Positions 25,192 through 35,090 of a stretch of DNA of 64,000 bases are shown here, piece after piece (the first letter of the stretch is position 1; every line of letters starts with the position of its first letter). Position numbers and translations under genes: made by a program. The notes under the pieces are model-generated. The model was not told the origin of the DNA. It saw nothing but the letters and a program-made list of their open reading frames with translations, and did not search any database. Where the stretch lies: positions 62,001 to 126,000 of the forward strand of contig NZ_OUNR01000017.1 in the NCBI RefSeq assembly GCF_900403705.1. Direction: 5' to 3'. This DNA is from Nitrospira lenta (lineage in GTDB: Bacteria > Nitrospirota > Nitrospiria > Nitrospirales > Nitrospiraceae).

Positions 25192-26424
25192 CTAGAGATC
25201 CCGTGAGATCTCGGCATCCCGCCGCGAGGCAACTGACGGCAATTCGACGGCCAGCAGCACGCCAAGAAATGTGGCCAGCAAGTGTCCCTCGGCAAACGTT
25301 CTGAAATGCGAGCTAAACAAGCTCGTCACGCACCAGCCCATAAGGATGGCGACGGCCAGTTGATGATAGCGACGCGGCGATTCTCGCTCGCGAACAATCG
25401 CCGCAATCCATACAAGAAAGAGCACCAGCCCCGCAATGCCTTGTTGAATCCACACCGCCAAATACTGATTGTGCGGATCCGTCGTGCGCAGCGCCCGCCA
25501 GTCGGAAGCGTCATATTTCTTCGTCACATGGTCGCCATAGGCCTGCGCGAACCCTCCGGTCCCGACGCCCAAAAGCCAATGCTCCCGGAGGACCTCCAGA
25601 CTGTTCTGATAAAATACCCGGCGGCTTCCGAAATTCGTCAGATGGTCCGACTGCTCAGCCGTTACCCATTGTTCAACCCCGGCATCGACAATAGTCTGCA
25701 TGCGTGGAGATGCCAGATACGCAAGCCCTCCCACAAGGCACAATCCAACCACTCCCAACACCGCCTGTGCCCGCGACGCGTTTGAGAAAAGCATGACCGC
25801 AAGGCCGCACCCCAGCAGGGCATATCCGCTTCTTGAATTCGTGATGAACACAATATTGGCCATATAGAGCGCCGCCAGCACCGGCCACACCCATGGCGGA
25901 ACATCCAGATGCTTCGGTTCGCGCGTCAGCCAGACGCAGATGAGAGCGGCGCAGGCGAAGGCCATCCCTTGCGTGCCGGAATTTCTCAGTAATTCTTGCG
26001 GCCCGCGCCATAATGAAATCCCTGACAGCGTGGAAAACCACGACGCCACCACGGCAACACCCGTACCGATGAGAAACATATAGAGAAACCGATTCTTCCA
26101 CCGTGCATCGTCAAAAAGCGCCAACCCCACAAACAGCCATAGGATCACACGCCATTTATAGAAATCCATCCATCGCTCGCGCCACGGTACGGTGGCATAC
26201 GCCATCGCCACCACGACCATCCCGAGAAAAATCATCCCCCAAACGCCCAACGGCCGCGCAAGCACCGACCGGAACCGGTCGACCGCCTCTCCGCTGAACA
26301 GAAAGGCAACGTACGCTGCGATCAATGCAACCGTGGCGACCGACGGTGAATACAGCAGACCGACGCCGGCAATAATCGCCATCACCCGGGCGAGATCGAT
26401 CATCTTATGGGAGGCAATGTTCAC
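25192..26424 (-). CDS. O-antigen ligase family membrane protein (WaaL/Wzy-like)
   Basis: The 410-residue protein is mostly hydrophobic with about 11 predicted membrane helices. A large periplasmic loop around residues 240-330 contains FGSRRVFYQNSLEVLREHWLLGVGTGGF and DPHNQYLAVWIQQGIAGL, the Wzy_C/WaaL motif with the conserved His. TNSRSGYALLG is the other conserved Arg-containing segment. Ligases join undecaprenyl-linked glycan to lipid A core; Wzy polymerases share the fold, so both remain possible. It is the only such protein in the window. Confidence 0.85.
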   Translation of the reverse strand: MNIASHKMIDLARVMAIIAGVGLLYSPSVATVALIAAYVAFLFSGEAVDRFRSVLARPLGVWGMIFLGMVVVAMAYATVPWRERWMDFYKWRVILWLFVGLALFDDARWKNRFLYMFLIGTGVAVVASWFSTLSGISLWRGPQELLRNSGTQGMAFACAALICVWLTREPKHLDVPPWVWPVLAALYMANIVFITNSRSGYALLGCGLAVMLFSNASRAQAVLGVVGLCLVGGLAYLASPRMQTIVDAGVEQWVTAEQSDHLTNFGSRRVFYQNSLEVLREHWLLGVGTGGFAQAYGDHVTKKYDASDWRALRTTDPHNQYLAVWIQQGIAGLVLFLVWIAAIVRERESPRRYHQLAVAILMGWCVTSLFSSHFRTFAEGHLLATFLGVLLAVELPSVASRRDAEISRDL

Positions 26425-26459
26425 TCGATCCTTACCAGCGAGAGGAAGACACTACCGAA

Positions 26460-27164
26460 TCAGTAGAGATACTTCCGGCGAAGTTTCTGCAGCGCCGCCG
26501 TGATCCGCCGGACAAATTTGGGAGGCGCAGGCTCCAACACCGATTGGAAGCGACCATTTTTACTCCCTTGTTCGACAATCGGAGGTTCGAGCCAATAGAG
26601 CTCGATGCGACGCTCTCGGTCAATCTGCTCAAATAGATTATCGATCGGCAAGGGGATCCCATGGGCCTCAATCCATTCGACTCGCTGACTCGCCACATGG
26701 CTTCCGAGCACATACGCCTCTCCCAACCGCCCGCGATCAGACTTGTACAAACGCCGGCCTGGGACCTTCAACCGCCGAGGCGTATAGAGATTTCCCCCGC
26801 TGCCGATGAAGAGCACGTGCGGAGATGTGATGGACGCAGATTCTTGGAGCGCCGCCTGAAGCTGAGGAACAAATTGCGTGGCGAGGAGCGCATCGTCTTC
26901 TAGAATCAGCGCATGCTGCCATTTCCGCTCGACGACGAGGCGCAACGCCTGAAGATGCTTGAGCGCGCAAGACCGCTGCCCAGGACTGAGCAGTTCATTC
27001 TTAAAGTATCGCGCCGTAATCGCGGCGTCCAAATCGGCGACATCGTAGGAATGGATAAACTCGTAAGCCAGACCAAGCGGCTTCAGTTGCCGCTCGATAC
27101 TCTGCCGTCTCTCGACGAAGTTTCTTGGATTGATAATCAGAATGCCATCGAGCCTAGTCCGCAT
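26460..27164 (-). CDS. Glycosyltransferase family 25 (LPS biosynthesis type)
   Basis: The protein shows the GT25 pattern: IINPRNFVERRQSIERQL near the N-terminus, SPGQRSCALKHLQALRLVVERKW, then the D-x-D-like LILEDDALLA. GT25 enzymes are beta-galactosyl- or glucosyltransferases of LPS. I use the ATG at 27164 (234 residues); an alternative TTG at 27221 overlaps the upstream stop as TTGA and would add 19 charged residues. The 35-nt gap before the WaaL-like gene is one of the few in this operon. Confidence 0.83.
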   Translation of the reverse strand: MRTRLDGILIINPRNFVERRQSIERQLKPLGLAYEFIHSYDVADLDAAITARYFKNELLSPGQRSCALKHLQALRLVVERKWQHALILEDDALLATQFVPQLQAALQESASITSPHVLFIGSGGNLYTPRRLKVPGRRLYKSDRGRLGEAYVLGSHVASQRVEWIEAHGIPLPIDNLFEQIDRERRIELYWLEPPIVEQGSKNGRFQSVLEPAPPKFVRRITAALQKLRRKYLY

Positions 27165-27217
27165 CGCCCGCCCGTCTTCCTCTTCCCGCGCCGCCGCGTT
27201 TCTAGTGTCTGTCCTGC

Positions 27218-27778
27218 TCAATGCGCCACCCCATCACGGCGAAGCACCTTGACGAGCGTTAGCCACAGGATTCGCAGATCGAACCAAAACGACCGTCGAC
27301 GCAAATACTCCGCATCCAGCTTCACTTTCTCAGGGATCGGCAGCTCATCACGTCCGTTCACCTGCGCCCAACCGGTTAACCCCGGCATCAGCTCGTGCAC
27401 GCCGTGCTCGGTCCGCAAGGCAATGAGATCATCCTGATTGAATAAGGCAGGACGAGGCCCGACAAAACTCATGTCTCCCCTGATAATGCTCCAGAGTTGC
27501 GGCAATTCATCCAAGCTCGTCTTACGCAGCCACGACCCAATCGGCGTGAGATACTGCGCGGGATCCGTCAGGAGATGCGTCGCGACCGCAGGAGCTCCAA
27601 CCCGCATACTCCGAAACTTCGGCATGTGAAACACGCCATTCCGTCGGCCCACCCGGTCACTCCAATACAAGACCGGACCCGGCGAGGTCAGCTTCACCGC
27701 CAGGGCGATCACCCCGATCGGCAGCGCGCAGATCAGCGCCGCCACCAGAGCCAACGCACGATCACCCAGTCGTTTCAT
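27218..27778 (-). CDS. Short undecaprenyl-phosphate sugar-phosphate transferase (PglC-like)
   Basis: This 186-residue protein is only the catalytic C-terminal part of the WcaJ/WbaP family, as in PglC: a single re-entrant membrane helix at about 8-30 (ALALVAALICALPIGVIALAVKL), then KFRSMRV, RKTSLDELPQLWSII, GDMSFVGPRPAL, and PGLTGWAQVNGRDEL. The catalytic Asp-Glu of SLDELPQ is present. It starts glycan assembly by moving a sugar 1-phosphate onto undecaprenyl phosphate; with a WbpM/PglF-type dehydratase in the operon, a 6-deoxy-HexNAc is a plausible first sugar. ATGA overlap with the upstream GT4 gene supports the start at 27778. Confidence 0.92.
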   Translation of the reverse strand: MKRLGDRALALVAALICALPIGVIALAVKLTSPGPVLYWSDRVGRRNGVFHMPKFRSMRVGAPAVATHLLTDPAQYLTPIGSWLRKTSLDELPQLWSIIRGDMSFVGPRPALFNQDDLIALRTEHGVHELMPGLTGWAQVNGRDELPIPEKVKLDAEYLRRRSFWFDLRILWLTLVKVLRRDGVAH

Positions 27779-28956
27779 GGCCAAGCGTCTTGAATCATTG
27801 CCGGAGCGGGCGCGGATGGCCCGAGCAACTCACGATACAACGACAGGAACGCTGCGCTGATTTTTTTCGACGAGTGTTCACGCATCACAAATTGCCGGGC
27901 CGCCTCTCCCAATATCATCCGCTGCTCCGCATTCCCGACAAGCCCCGCAATCGCTTCGGCCAAAGCGGCCGCATCATGCACCGGAACCAGCAATCCGGTT
28001 TGCTGATGGTGGACGACCGACCGGCAACCAGGCACATCCGTGGCAATGACGGCTTTCCCGCAGGCGGCGGCTTCCAACAAAACCTTCGGGAGTCCTTCCC
28101 GATACGACGGCAAGACGACCAGCGTCGCCTGGCCAAAAACCGTTGGAAGATCCTCGCGATGTCCCCACCATTCAACACCATACTCCCGTATCCACCGCTG
28201 AAGCTGCGCTTCAGGAATCGCAGTCGGATTCCCCTGATCGCATCGCCCGACCAATACAAAGCGGGCGCAGACCCCTTGTTTCTTCAGCTGAGCCACCGCC
28301 TCGACAAACTCTCCGACTCCCTTATCCCACAACATGCGCCCTACTAGCATCACAATGGGATCGCCGGAGGGCGGCTCGACTGGAACAAATCGATGGAGAT
28401 CGACCCCCGACCCTGCAATCAGACGAATTCTCGACGGATCGACGATATGCTCCTGTATCAGGACATCCCGATCATCTTGGTTTTGCACCACCACGACGGA
28501 TCGGCTGAGTGCAATAGCCCATCTGAGCCCCCGTTGAAGGATGGAACGGAGAACGGACGTATCTTGCGGCCGGTCGGTAAATGCATAGCCCAACCCGCCA
28601 AAAACATTGATCACCACTGGGATGCGAGCCACCCAGGCAGCCAACGATCCGTAGAGCACCGGCTTCATGGCCACATGCTGGACGATCTGCGGGCGGACTC
28701 GGCGATAGATCCGCACGAGCTCAAACAGCGTTCTCAATTCCCTGAACGGATTGCGCCCCTCCCGCAGCATCATGATCGGAATGAGTTCGAAGCCTTCCTG
28801 CCGGATACGCTCGGCATGGGCGGTCACGCGCGTGGCAACCGTCACGTCATACCCGGCTTCGCGCGCCAGACGAGCGAGATCGCGGCGAATCTCCCAAAAC
28901 GTCCAGTCTTCCGTAATCAGAAATAGCAGGCGTGGCCGCATATCCCTAACGCTCAT
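27775..28956 (-). CDS. Glycosyltransferase family 4 (PglA/WbpH-like)
   Basis: A 393-residue GT-B protein. The N-terminal LLFLITEDWTFWEIRRDLARLAREAGYDV is common for the second-sugar transferases that follow PglC- or WbpL-type enzymes. The donor site reads LVGRMLWDKGVGEFVEAV ... LPSYREGLPKVLLEAAACGKAVIATDVPG with the E-x7-E motif. Its position immediately upstream of the initiating transferase supports a role as the next enzyme in the pathway. Overlaps the asnB end by 11 bp; a later ATG at 28941 with AGGGA is an alternative start. Confidence 0.88.
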   Translation of the reverse strand: MSVRDMRPRLLFLITEDWTFWEIRRDLARLAREAGYDVTVATRVTAHAERIRQEGFELIPIMMLREGRNPFRELRTLFELVRIYRRVRPQIVQHVAMKPVLYGSLAAWVARIPVVINVFGGLGYAFTDRPQDTSVLRSILQRGLRWAIALSRSVVVVQNQDDRDVLIQEHIVDPSRIRLIAGSGVDLHRFVPVEPPSGDPIVMLVGRMLWDKGVGEFVEAVAQLKKQGVCARFVLVGRCDQGNPTAIPEAQLQRWIREYGVEWWGHREDLPTVFGQATLVVLPSYREGLPKVLLEAAACGKAVIATDVPGCRSVVHHQQTGLLVPVHDAAALAEAIAGLVGNAEQRMILGEAARQFVMREHSSKKISAAFLSLYRELLGPSAPAPAMIQDAWP

Positions 28957-30916
28957 TCCAAGCCTGGAACATCAGCACATTCCACAGTGCATATTGCCAA
29001 TTCCGCTTGCCTGACAAATGCTCAGCCCATCGCTGCCGAATGGGACCGGGATGAAAATATCCCTCCCGCTTCAACCGCTGCGCATCCAACAACGACTCAG
29101 CCCAGTCTCGCAGCGGACCGCGAAGCCAGGAGTCCAGCGGGACCCCGAATCCCATCTTGGGCCGATCAATCAATTCCCGTGGCACATAGCGATCGAGCAC
29201 CCGGCGCAACAGCCATTTCCCTTCGCCTGCGGTCTTGATTTTCATCGAGAGCGGCAGGGTCCAGGCAAACTCCACCACGCGATGGTCAAGGAGCGGCACG
29301 CGCGCTTCAAGACTGACTGCCATACTGGCCCGGTCCACCTTCGTCAGAATATCGTCAGGCAAATACGTCACCAGATCCAGATACATCATGCGCATCGTAA
29401 ACTCGGGAAGCTTGGCCCAGGAGGACCGGTCGGTCAGCGTCGTCCGCGGTTCAACCGCCCCGATAGCGGCTTCCATCGGCTGCTGCCAGAGCGACACCAT
29501 GCGCAGATACATCGCGTCTGGATCTTTCGCCGCCAGCAGACCCGCTAGCTTATGCATCTGCTCACCGGGCCGCTGAACGGACGGCAGCACAGAGGAGAAC
29601 CCGCGATACAGAGCCTCCCATCGGTCGGGAGACACAGCCTGAATCAGTGCACCGAGACCGGCCCGCGCGGGCTGAGGAATCGGAGCGAGCCGGCGCCACA
29701 ATCGGCGGCTCCAAAAGTAGCGATTGTAGCCGCCGAACAATTCATCTCCGCCATCGCCAGAAAGGGCTACAGTGACATGTTTCCGGGCCAACTCCGAAAC
29801 CAAAAAGGTGGGAATCTGAGAAGAATCGCCGAACGGCTCATCATACATCGCCGCCAGCTTAGGAATAACTGCGCGAGCCTCTTCCGAAGCCACATAGAAC
29901 TCAGTGTGATCGGTCCCGAGATGCGCCGCAACATCCTTGGCGTAGCCCGCCTCATTATAGGCGGCTTCATGGAAACCGATCGAGAAGGTTTTCACCGGCA
30001 CCGGACTCTGGGCCTGCATCAATCCCACGACCACGGAGGAATCAATCCCGCCCGACAAGAACGCGCCGAGCGAAACGTCCGCAATCATCCGCAGCCGGAT
30101 TGCCTGGCGGAGCAGTACATCAAGCTGCTCTTCCGCCTCCGCCTCCGTACCCTGATACGGCGAGGCCACTCCGCGTTCCGCCACCTCCCGTGCGGACCAA
30201 TAGCGCACCGGCTTCCAGGTGGCCTGCTCGTCATCCGGCGAAGGAGAAAACCCCTCCCTCGTGCGCGCCAACTCCGGCGTCACCGTGAGAATACAACCGG
30301 GCATCAGCTTGTAGGCATGCTGGAATATCGAAAAGGGGGCAGGCACATACGCCAGGCGTAAAAACAGCGTCAGCGCCCCGCGATGCAACTGAGGATCAAA
30401 CTCCTTGACGCACCGAATCCCTTTTAACTCCGACGCAAAGACAAATGTCCGTCCCGCCCATCCGAAATAGAGCGGCTTGATGCCCAACCGATCACGAACC
30501 AGACTCAGTTGCCGGGTTTCACGATCCCACAATCCAAAGGCAAACATGCCGACGAATCGGGCCACCGCTTCTTGCAGTCCCCAGCGCTCGATAGCCGCCA
30601 GCATGACTTCCGTATCGGAATGTCCGCGAAAACGGGCGCCCTGCTCCTCCAACGCACGCCGGACCTCAGCGAAGTTGTAGACCTCGCCATTGAACGTCAT
30701 CACATAGCGCCCGCTGGCCGACACCATGGGCTGGTGCCCCTCTGGGGACAGATCGAGAATCGACAGACGGGCATGACCAAGACCCAACCCGGCGGCGGCC
30801 TCAACCCAAGTGCCCGAGTCATCCGGACCACGATACCGCATCGTCTCGATCATCTCGGAGACGAGGGGCGCAGGGTCGGCCGCCCGAGAATTCAATACAC
30901 CGGCAATCCCGCACAT
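28946..30916 (-). CDS. asnB: Asparagine synthetase (glutamine-hydrolysing), AsnB family
   Basis: The 656-residue protein begins MCGIAGVLN, so Cys2 is the glutaminase nucleophile after Met removal. The Ntn glutaminase domain covers about 1-215 and the ATP pyrophosphatase domain follows with LSGGIDSSVVVG. VALSGDGGDELFGGYNRYF and LEARVPLLDHRVVEFAWTLP are standard landmarks. I use the ATG at 30916; the TTG three codons upstream is less likely because it would block the Cys. AsnB homologues in polysaccharide clusters often amidate sugar uronic acids rather than aspartate. Both roles are possible here. Confidence 0.92.
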   Translation of the reverse strand: MCGIAGVLNSRAADPAPLVSEMIETMRYRGPDDSGTWVEAAAGLGLGHARLSILDLSPEGHQPMVSASGRYVMTFNGEVYNFAEVRRALEEQGARFRGHSDTEVMLAAIERWGLQEAVARFVGMFAFGLWDRETRQLSLVRDRLGIKPLYFGWAGRTFVFASELKGIRCVKEFDPQLHRGALTLFLRLAYVPAPFSIFQHAYKLMPGCILTVTPELARTREGFSPSPDDEQATWKPVRYWSAREVAERGVASPYQGTEAEAEEQLDVLLRQAIRLRMIADVSLGAFLSGGIDSSVVVGLMQAQSPVPVKTFSIGFHEAAYNEAGYAKDVAAHLGTDHTEFYVASEEARAVIPKLAAMYDEPFGDSSQIPTFLVSELARKHVTVALSGDGGDELFGGYNRYFWSRRLWRRLAPIPQPARAGLGALIQAVSPDRWEALYRGFSSVLPSVQRPGEQMHKLAGLLAAKDPDAMYLRMVSLWQQPMEAAIGAVEPRTTLTDRSSWAKLPEFTMRMMYLDLVTYLPDDILTKVDRASMAVSLEARVPLLDHRVVEFAWTLPLSMKIKTAGEGKWLLRRVLDRYVPRELIDRPKMGFGVPLDSWLRGPLRDWAESLLDAQRLKREGYFHPGPIRQRWAEHLSGKRNWQYALWNVLMFQAWNER

Positions 30917-30936
30917 AGACAGCAACTAGCCTATAT

Positions 30937-31749
30937 TCAGCAGAACGAATGAAGGGAGGAGCGACTCAAAACCACTCGGCGACAGAACTTCAGCAGAGCA
31001 TAGAAAGTGAGCACCACGCGAAGAGACCCGCTGAGATAACCGGCTCGATGCAACCGGCGGTAGGTATCGAGCACCTCGCAATGCATCCGCCAGAGATGGG
31101 AGCTGAGCCCGGCCGCACCGAAATCAGCTTTAAATGAATACGCCAGAGGGAGGCCGAGGAGAAATGCCCGAGATCCCTCTGCAAGGATAGACAGCCAGAG
31201 CAAGTAATCCTCGCTGTACCGTTTCCCCGGAACAAACCGATTCGGCACGCCCCTGTGAATCATCACCGAGCGCGTCGGCAACAGGCTGACAAACAGCAAG
31301 CGCCGAAAGGTAATTTCTTGCACCTCGAAGGATTCCGGCAATGCCGGAAGTTTGTCCGCGGTATCTCTGACAGTAGTTTGCGTGCCGGTAAGGACCGCTT
31401 CTGGATGAGACTCCATCCAGGCGACCTGCATCTCGAGCTTTCTCGGATGCCAGGCATCGTCCGCATCGAGAAAGGCGATATAGCGCGACGTAGCCGCATC
31501 CCATCCCGCATTGCGCGCCACGCCAGGTCCGCCATTTTCAGGTTGCGCAATGACCTTGATCCAGCCCCGGGGGTACTGCTTCACGAGGGCTTGCAACACC
31601 CTGACGGTATCATCCCCACTCGCATCATCGACCAGAATCACCTCGCGCGGCCATCGCGTCTGAGTGGCAATGGACTCCACGGCTCTCGTAATCGTGGCAC
31701 CGCATCGCCAGCAGGGGACCACAACACTGACCGGAACCGGCTCAGGCAT
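30937..31749 (-). CDS. Glycosyltransferase family 2
   Basis: A 270-residue GT-A protein. VSVVVPCWRCGATITRAVESI, VILVDDASGDDTVRVLQAL and GVARNAGWDAATSRYIAFLDADDAWHPRKLE include the nucleotide site and the D-x-D metal motif. It overlaps the upstream GT4 stop by 8 bp when read from the ATG at 31749 (a GTG two codons earlier is possible). Sugar specificity cannot be read from sequence. Confidence 0.88.
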   Translation of the reverse strand: MPEPVPVSVVVPCWRCGATITRAVESIATQTRWPREVILVDDASGDDTVRVLQALVKQYPRGWIKVIAQPENGGPGVARNAGWDAATSRYIAFLDADDAWHPRKLEMQVAWMESHPEAVLTGTQTTVRDTADKLPALPESFEVQEITFRRLLFVSLLPTRSVMIHRGVPNRFVPGKRYSEDYLLWLSILAEGSRAFLLGLPLAYSFKADFGAAGLSSHLWRMHCEVLDTYRRLHRAGYLSGSLRVVLTFYALLKFCRRVVLSRSSLHSFC

Positions 31750-32863
31750 GCTCACATTCAGCAGATAAAATCCCGTCCATAGTTTTTAGAAACAAGGCCG
31801 TCACGGCCTTGCGGTGGAAGCGGGACTCATGGTGTGGTTCCCGGCGGCCTTGTGCCGCACTAGCCACAATACAGTCCGCCATCTGATTGATGTCGAGCGG
31901 ACTAAAATAGACCGGGTAATCCCCCGCAACCTCCCGCAACACCGGAAGGTCCGAACAAGCAATCGGCACTCCCAACTCCATCGCTTCCAGACAGACACGC
32001 CCGAACCCTTCACAGAGAGAGGGGTAGACCACCGCATCCGTGGAAAGATAGTGCGTACGCAAGTCTTTCAAGCTCAATCGCCCAAGAAAATGCAAACGAG
32101 CTTGAAGCGACTGCGAACAGCTCGTCAGAACCCGTTCCCAGCCGGCATCGCGCACCCCCGTCACACAGAGGCTGGGCTCCAGACCTCGTGCGACCAAAAT
32201 CTCCAGCGCTTTCATGAGGCGCGGCACATTTTTGCGATACTCTGCACCGCTTGGGTAAAGCAAGTGCACCCCCGAATCCCATCCCGCACGGATCGCTGCG
32301 ATGCGGACGGGATCGTCCGGCGAATCCAGGAATTCCGGTTCCAAGGTATTCGGAACAACTTTGACGCGCTCGGGAGGGAATGGAAAGCGCGCAAGAATGC
32401 AGGCGCGACTCGCTTCGGATACGGTCAACACATGCCTGGCACGACCAAGATTGACGTTCAACATGGCTTGAAAATAAGCCCGCACTTGCCAAGGGTACAG
32501 GTAGCCCATGTCCGAGAGACAGGTATCGTGAATCATCATGGCCGAGGGAATCCCCTGGGGCAGCCGCACATCGTGATAGGGCGAGAAGATGAAATCCGGT
32601 TGAACACGGCGAATCGCGCGGGGGAACAGCACATTATCGTAAAAAGGATGCCGCAATTGCCGTGGCAACGCCTCAGGCCAATCCACGACATGGTGTTCGC
32701 AGTTCGGAAAATCCGTCAGCGTACGGGACTCCCAAGCCGGACCGACGAGAAGGAAATCAATATTGGGACAAGCGGTGATCCAGGAGAGAAGCAAGGGCTT
32801 AATGAAGCCTGCTATTCCGCCAGTGTAGAGCGCTAAGTTTTTGGTATCAATGGAGACAAGCAC
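31742..32863 (-). CDS. Glycosyltransferase family 4
   Basis: A 373-residue GT-B protein. The N-terminal LYTGGIAGFIKPLLLSWI is the acceptor-domain start typical of mannosyltransferase-like GT4 enzymes; the donor domain has YPSGAEYRKNVPRLMKAL and VYPSLCEGFGRVCLEAMELGVPIACSDLPVLREVAGD with the E-x7-E motif. The start is a GTG at 32863. The 83-nt gap upstream is the largest inside the operon between 32 and 44 kb and holds no gene; composition changes here to more A/T. Confidence 0.88.
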   Translation of the reverse strand: MLVSIDTKNLALYTGGIAGFIKPLLLSWITACPNIDFLLVGPAWESRTLTDFPNCEHHVVDWPEALPRQLRHPFYDNVLFPRAIRRVQPDFIFSPYHDVRLPQGIPSAMMIHDTCLSDMGYLYPWQVRAYFQAMLNVNLGRARHVLTVSEASRACILARFPFPPERVKVVPNTLEPEFLDSPDDPVRIAAIRAGWDSGVHLLYPSGAEYRKNVPRLMKALEILVARGLEPSLCVTGVRDAGWERVLTSCSQSLQARLHFLGRLSLKDLRTHYLSTDAVVYPSLCEGFGRVCLEAMELGVPIACSDLPVLREVAGDYPVYFSPLDINQMADCIVASAAQGRREPHHESRFHRKAVTALFLKTMDGILSAECEHA

Positions 32864-32946
32864 AAGAAATCATACTGAAGAATTGGCCAATACGGATACG
32901 TCTCACCTACCTGCGCTCTGATCGCGACTCCTGTTGGTTCGAGCAT

Positions 32947-34011
32947 TCACCCGACACGACGCTCGCGCAACCCATCATAAATTTCGACCAGCGTTGTACG
33001 AATATCATACCGCTGTTTCCAACTTGGGAAATGTTTCGCGAACTTCTCAGTATTAGAAACCCACCAAATATGATCGCCAATACGGTTTTCAGTGGAAATA
33101 TTATACTGAAGCGGACGTCCGACAATGTGCTCACACATATCAATCGCCTCAAGCATCGAGCAATTTGAGAACCGCCCACCTCCAGCGTTGTAGACTTCTG
33201 ACGTCCGCCCCCCGAGATGGAACTGCCAAAACATATCCACGAGATCAGCGGAATGAATATTGTCTCTTACTTGCTTACCTTTATAACCAAACACCGTATA
33301 GGGTCTTCCCTCGTGAGCACACTTCATCAAGTAGGCGAGAAATCCATGCAGTTGGGTGCCGCTATGATTGGGCCCTGTAAGGCATCCCCCTCTGAAGCAA
33401 GCGGTCTTCATTCCAAAGTACCGTCCATACTCCTGCACCATTAAGTCCGCAGCGGCCTTTGAAACTCCAAAAAGGCTATGCGTTGAATTATCTATGGACA
33501 TAGATTCATCGATGCCTGGCTCAAACTGATGCCCAGAAGCGATTTCCCACCGTGTAGACAACTCCCGTAACGGCAAATAATTCGGGGTATCTCCATACAC
33601 TTTATTAGTGGAGGTAAAAATAAACGTCGCGTCAGGGCAATGCCGTCGCGCCGCCTCAAGTAGATTGAGCGTCCCATTCGCGTTAATCCCGAAATCAGCT
33701 TGAGGATCTCTCGCCGCCCAGTCGTGGGATGGCTGGGCCGCCGCATGGAGCACGAACTGTATGGCAGAACCATAAACCCCAAAGAGCTTCCCGATCGCAG
33801 CAGCATCTCGCACGTCAATATCATGATGTTTATAGAGCGGCAGCTCTGCGCAGAGCCGCTCACGATTCCACTGAGTAGACGCGTCCTCTCCAAACAGGAC
33901 TTTCCTCATATCGTTATCAATCCCGACAACCTCAAACCCTTGCCGCGCCAGAAAACGAGCGGTTTCTGAACCAACAAGACCAGCTGAACCCGTCACAATG
34001 GCAACCGCCAT
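32947..34011 (-). CDS. NAD-dependent epimerase/dehydratase, CDP-paratose 2-epimerase-like, Tyr replaced by Phe
   Basis: The 354-residue extended SDR has [22 protein letters not shown], the insert typical of CDP-paratose 2-epimerases after the first strand ([14 protein letters not shown]), and [20 protein letters not shown]...HGFLAYL matches the tyvelose epimerase group. In place of the catalytic Y-x3-K it reads SLFGVSK, so Phe replaces Tyr. That may mean altered chemistry or a dehydrated substrate role; it could also be normal for a subfamily. A second homologue with an intact Tyr lies directly upstream. Local base composition is more A/T-rich than in the flanking LPS core genes. Confidence 0.82.
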   Translation of the reverse strand: MAVAIVTGSAGLVGSETARFLARQGFEVVGIDNDMRKVLFGEDASTQWNRERLCAELPLYKHHDIDVRDAAAIGKLFGVYGSAIQFVLHAAAQPSHDWAARDPQADFGINANGTLNLLEAARRHCPDATFIFTSTNKVYGDTPNYLPLRELSTRWEIASGHQFEPGIDESMSIDNSTHSLFGVSKAAADLMVQEYGRYFGMKTACFRGGCLTGPNHSGTQLHGFLAYLMKCAHEGRPYTVFGYKGKQVRDNIHSADLVDMFWQFHLGGRTSEVYNAGGGRFSNCSMLEAIDMCEHIVGRPLQYNISTENRIGDHIWWVSNTEKFAKHFPSWKQRYDIRTTLVEIYDGLRERRVG

Positions 34012-34028
34012 AAATCTACTCCTTGGGC

Positions 34029-35090
34029 CTAGAGAAACACCGGCGAAAGCACCTTCTCATTTTCTTGAATCCAATTGGTGATTCCACGAACAGTTTCATG
34101 AAGACCGATCTCTGGCGACCATCCTGCCGCCGCCTGAACCTTCCGGCTGTCCGTAATAAACCAGGGGATGTCCAACACCCGGTCCTCAACGACCGAGTCG
34201 ATTTCGACCCTTTTCCCGACGACGCTACGGCACACATCTGTGAGCTCGGCCAAAGAAAAACTATTTAAACTTCCTCCCCCCACGTTATACACATGTCCAA
34301 CGTGCTGAGCTGAAGATTGAATCTGAACCCGCACAAGCCGGTACAGGTCATCCACATGGAGGAAATCTCGAACCTGCTTGCCGGCCCCGCCAAAACCAAT
34401 ATATTTGAGCGGCTTCCCAAAATAATGACAGGCCACCCACAGTGCCACAACACCTTGATCAACCTTGCCCATCTGCCAGGGACCGGTAAGCAACCCACAC
34501 CGATTCACAATTGTGCGAAGCCCAAACATTACACCGTACTCCTCGATCAGAAGTTCGGATGCGAGCTTGGTTGCACCATATAAAGAGCGGGAACCACCCA
34601 GAGGAAACTCCTCGCTAATGCCTGCGGATGAAACGCCTGCCGCGTGATAGCCCTCTAACAATGTCAGCCGCTCCCCTATCTCAGTCACTGGGAGCATGGT
34701 CAACCGACCAATTGGAAACACTCGACTCGTCGAGAAAAACATCACCAACGCTCCGTGAGTCCGCGCATACTCAAGGCAATTCACAGTACCAATCAGATTA
34801 GTATCAATAACGTACCGGGCATCCCCGGAAAGCCCCCCCAGCACAGAAGGCTCCGCCGAGCATTCAAGCAGGAGATCTATCGGCCCAATGGCAGATAAAT
34901 CCGCGGCATGCCGGACGTCACCGTGAACAAATTTCACCCCCGCAAGCCGCAACCGCTCAAGATTGAGCTCGCTACCGCGCCGACGAAGATTGTCAAAGGC
35001 GATGACTGTCGCACTGGGCCAATCCCGCTTCATATGGAGCGAAAGCGATGCCCCAACAAATCCAGCTCCTCCAGTGACAAGTATCTTCAT
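34029..35090 (-). CDS. NAD-dependent epimerase/dehydratase, CDP-paratose 2-epimerase-like
   Basis: A paralogue of the gene downstream (353 residues). It has [18 protein letters not shown], the catalytic [11 protein letters not shown] (Y-x3-K intact), and [18 protein letters not shown] with [16 protein letters not shown] use the ATG at 35090, whose ATGA overlaps the upstream stop. The pair suggests consecutive or heteromeric action on a nucleotide-activated deoxysugar. No ddhA-D genes for CDP-dideoxyhexose are in this window, so the substrate is uncertain. Confidence 0.84.
   Translation of the reverse strand: MKILVTGGAGFVGASLSLHMKRDWPSATVIAFDNLRRRGSELNLERLRLAGVKFVHGDVRHAADLSAIGPIDLLLECSAEPSVLGGLSGDARYVIDTNLIGTVNCLEYARTHGALVMFFSTSRVFPIGRLTMLPVTEIGERLTLLEGYHAAGVSSAGISEEFPLGGSRSLYGATKLASELLIEEYGVMFGLRTIVNRCGLLTGPWQMGKVDQGVVALWVACHYFGKPLKYIGFGGAGKQVRDFLHVDDLYRLVRVQIQSSAQHVGHVYNVGGGSLNSFSLAELTDVCRSVVGKRVEIDSVVEDRVLDIPWFITDSRKVQAAAGWSPEIGLHETVRGITNWIQENEKVLSPVFL

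Noticed and set aside
31814-32836. 340-codon plus-strand frame opposite the GT4 gene
   Set aside because: The minus strand has full glycosyltransferase motifs; this one has none.
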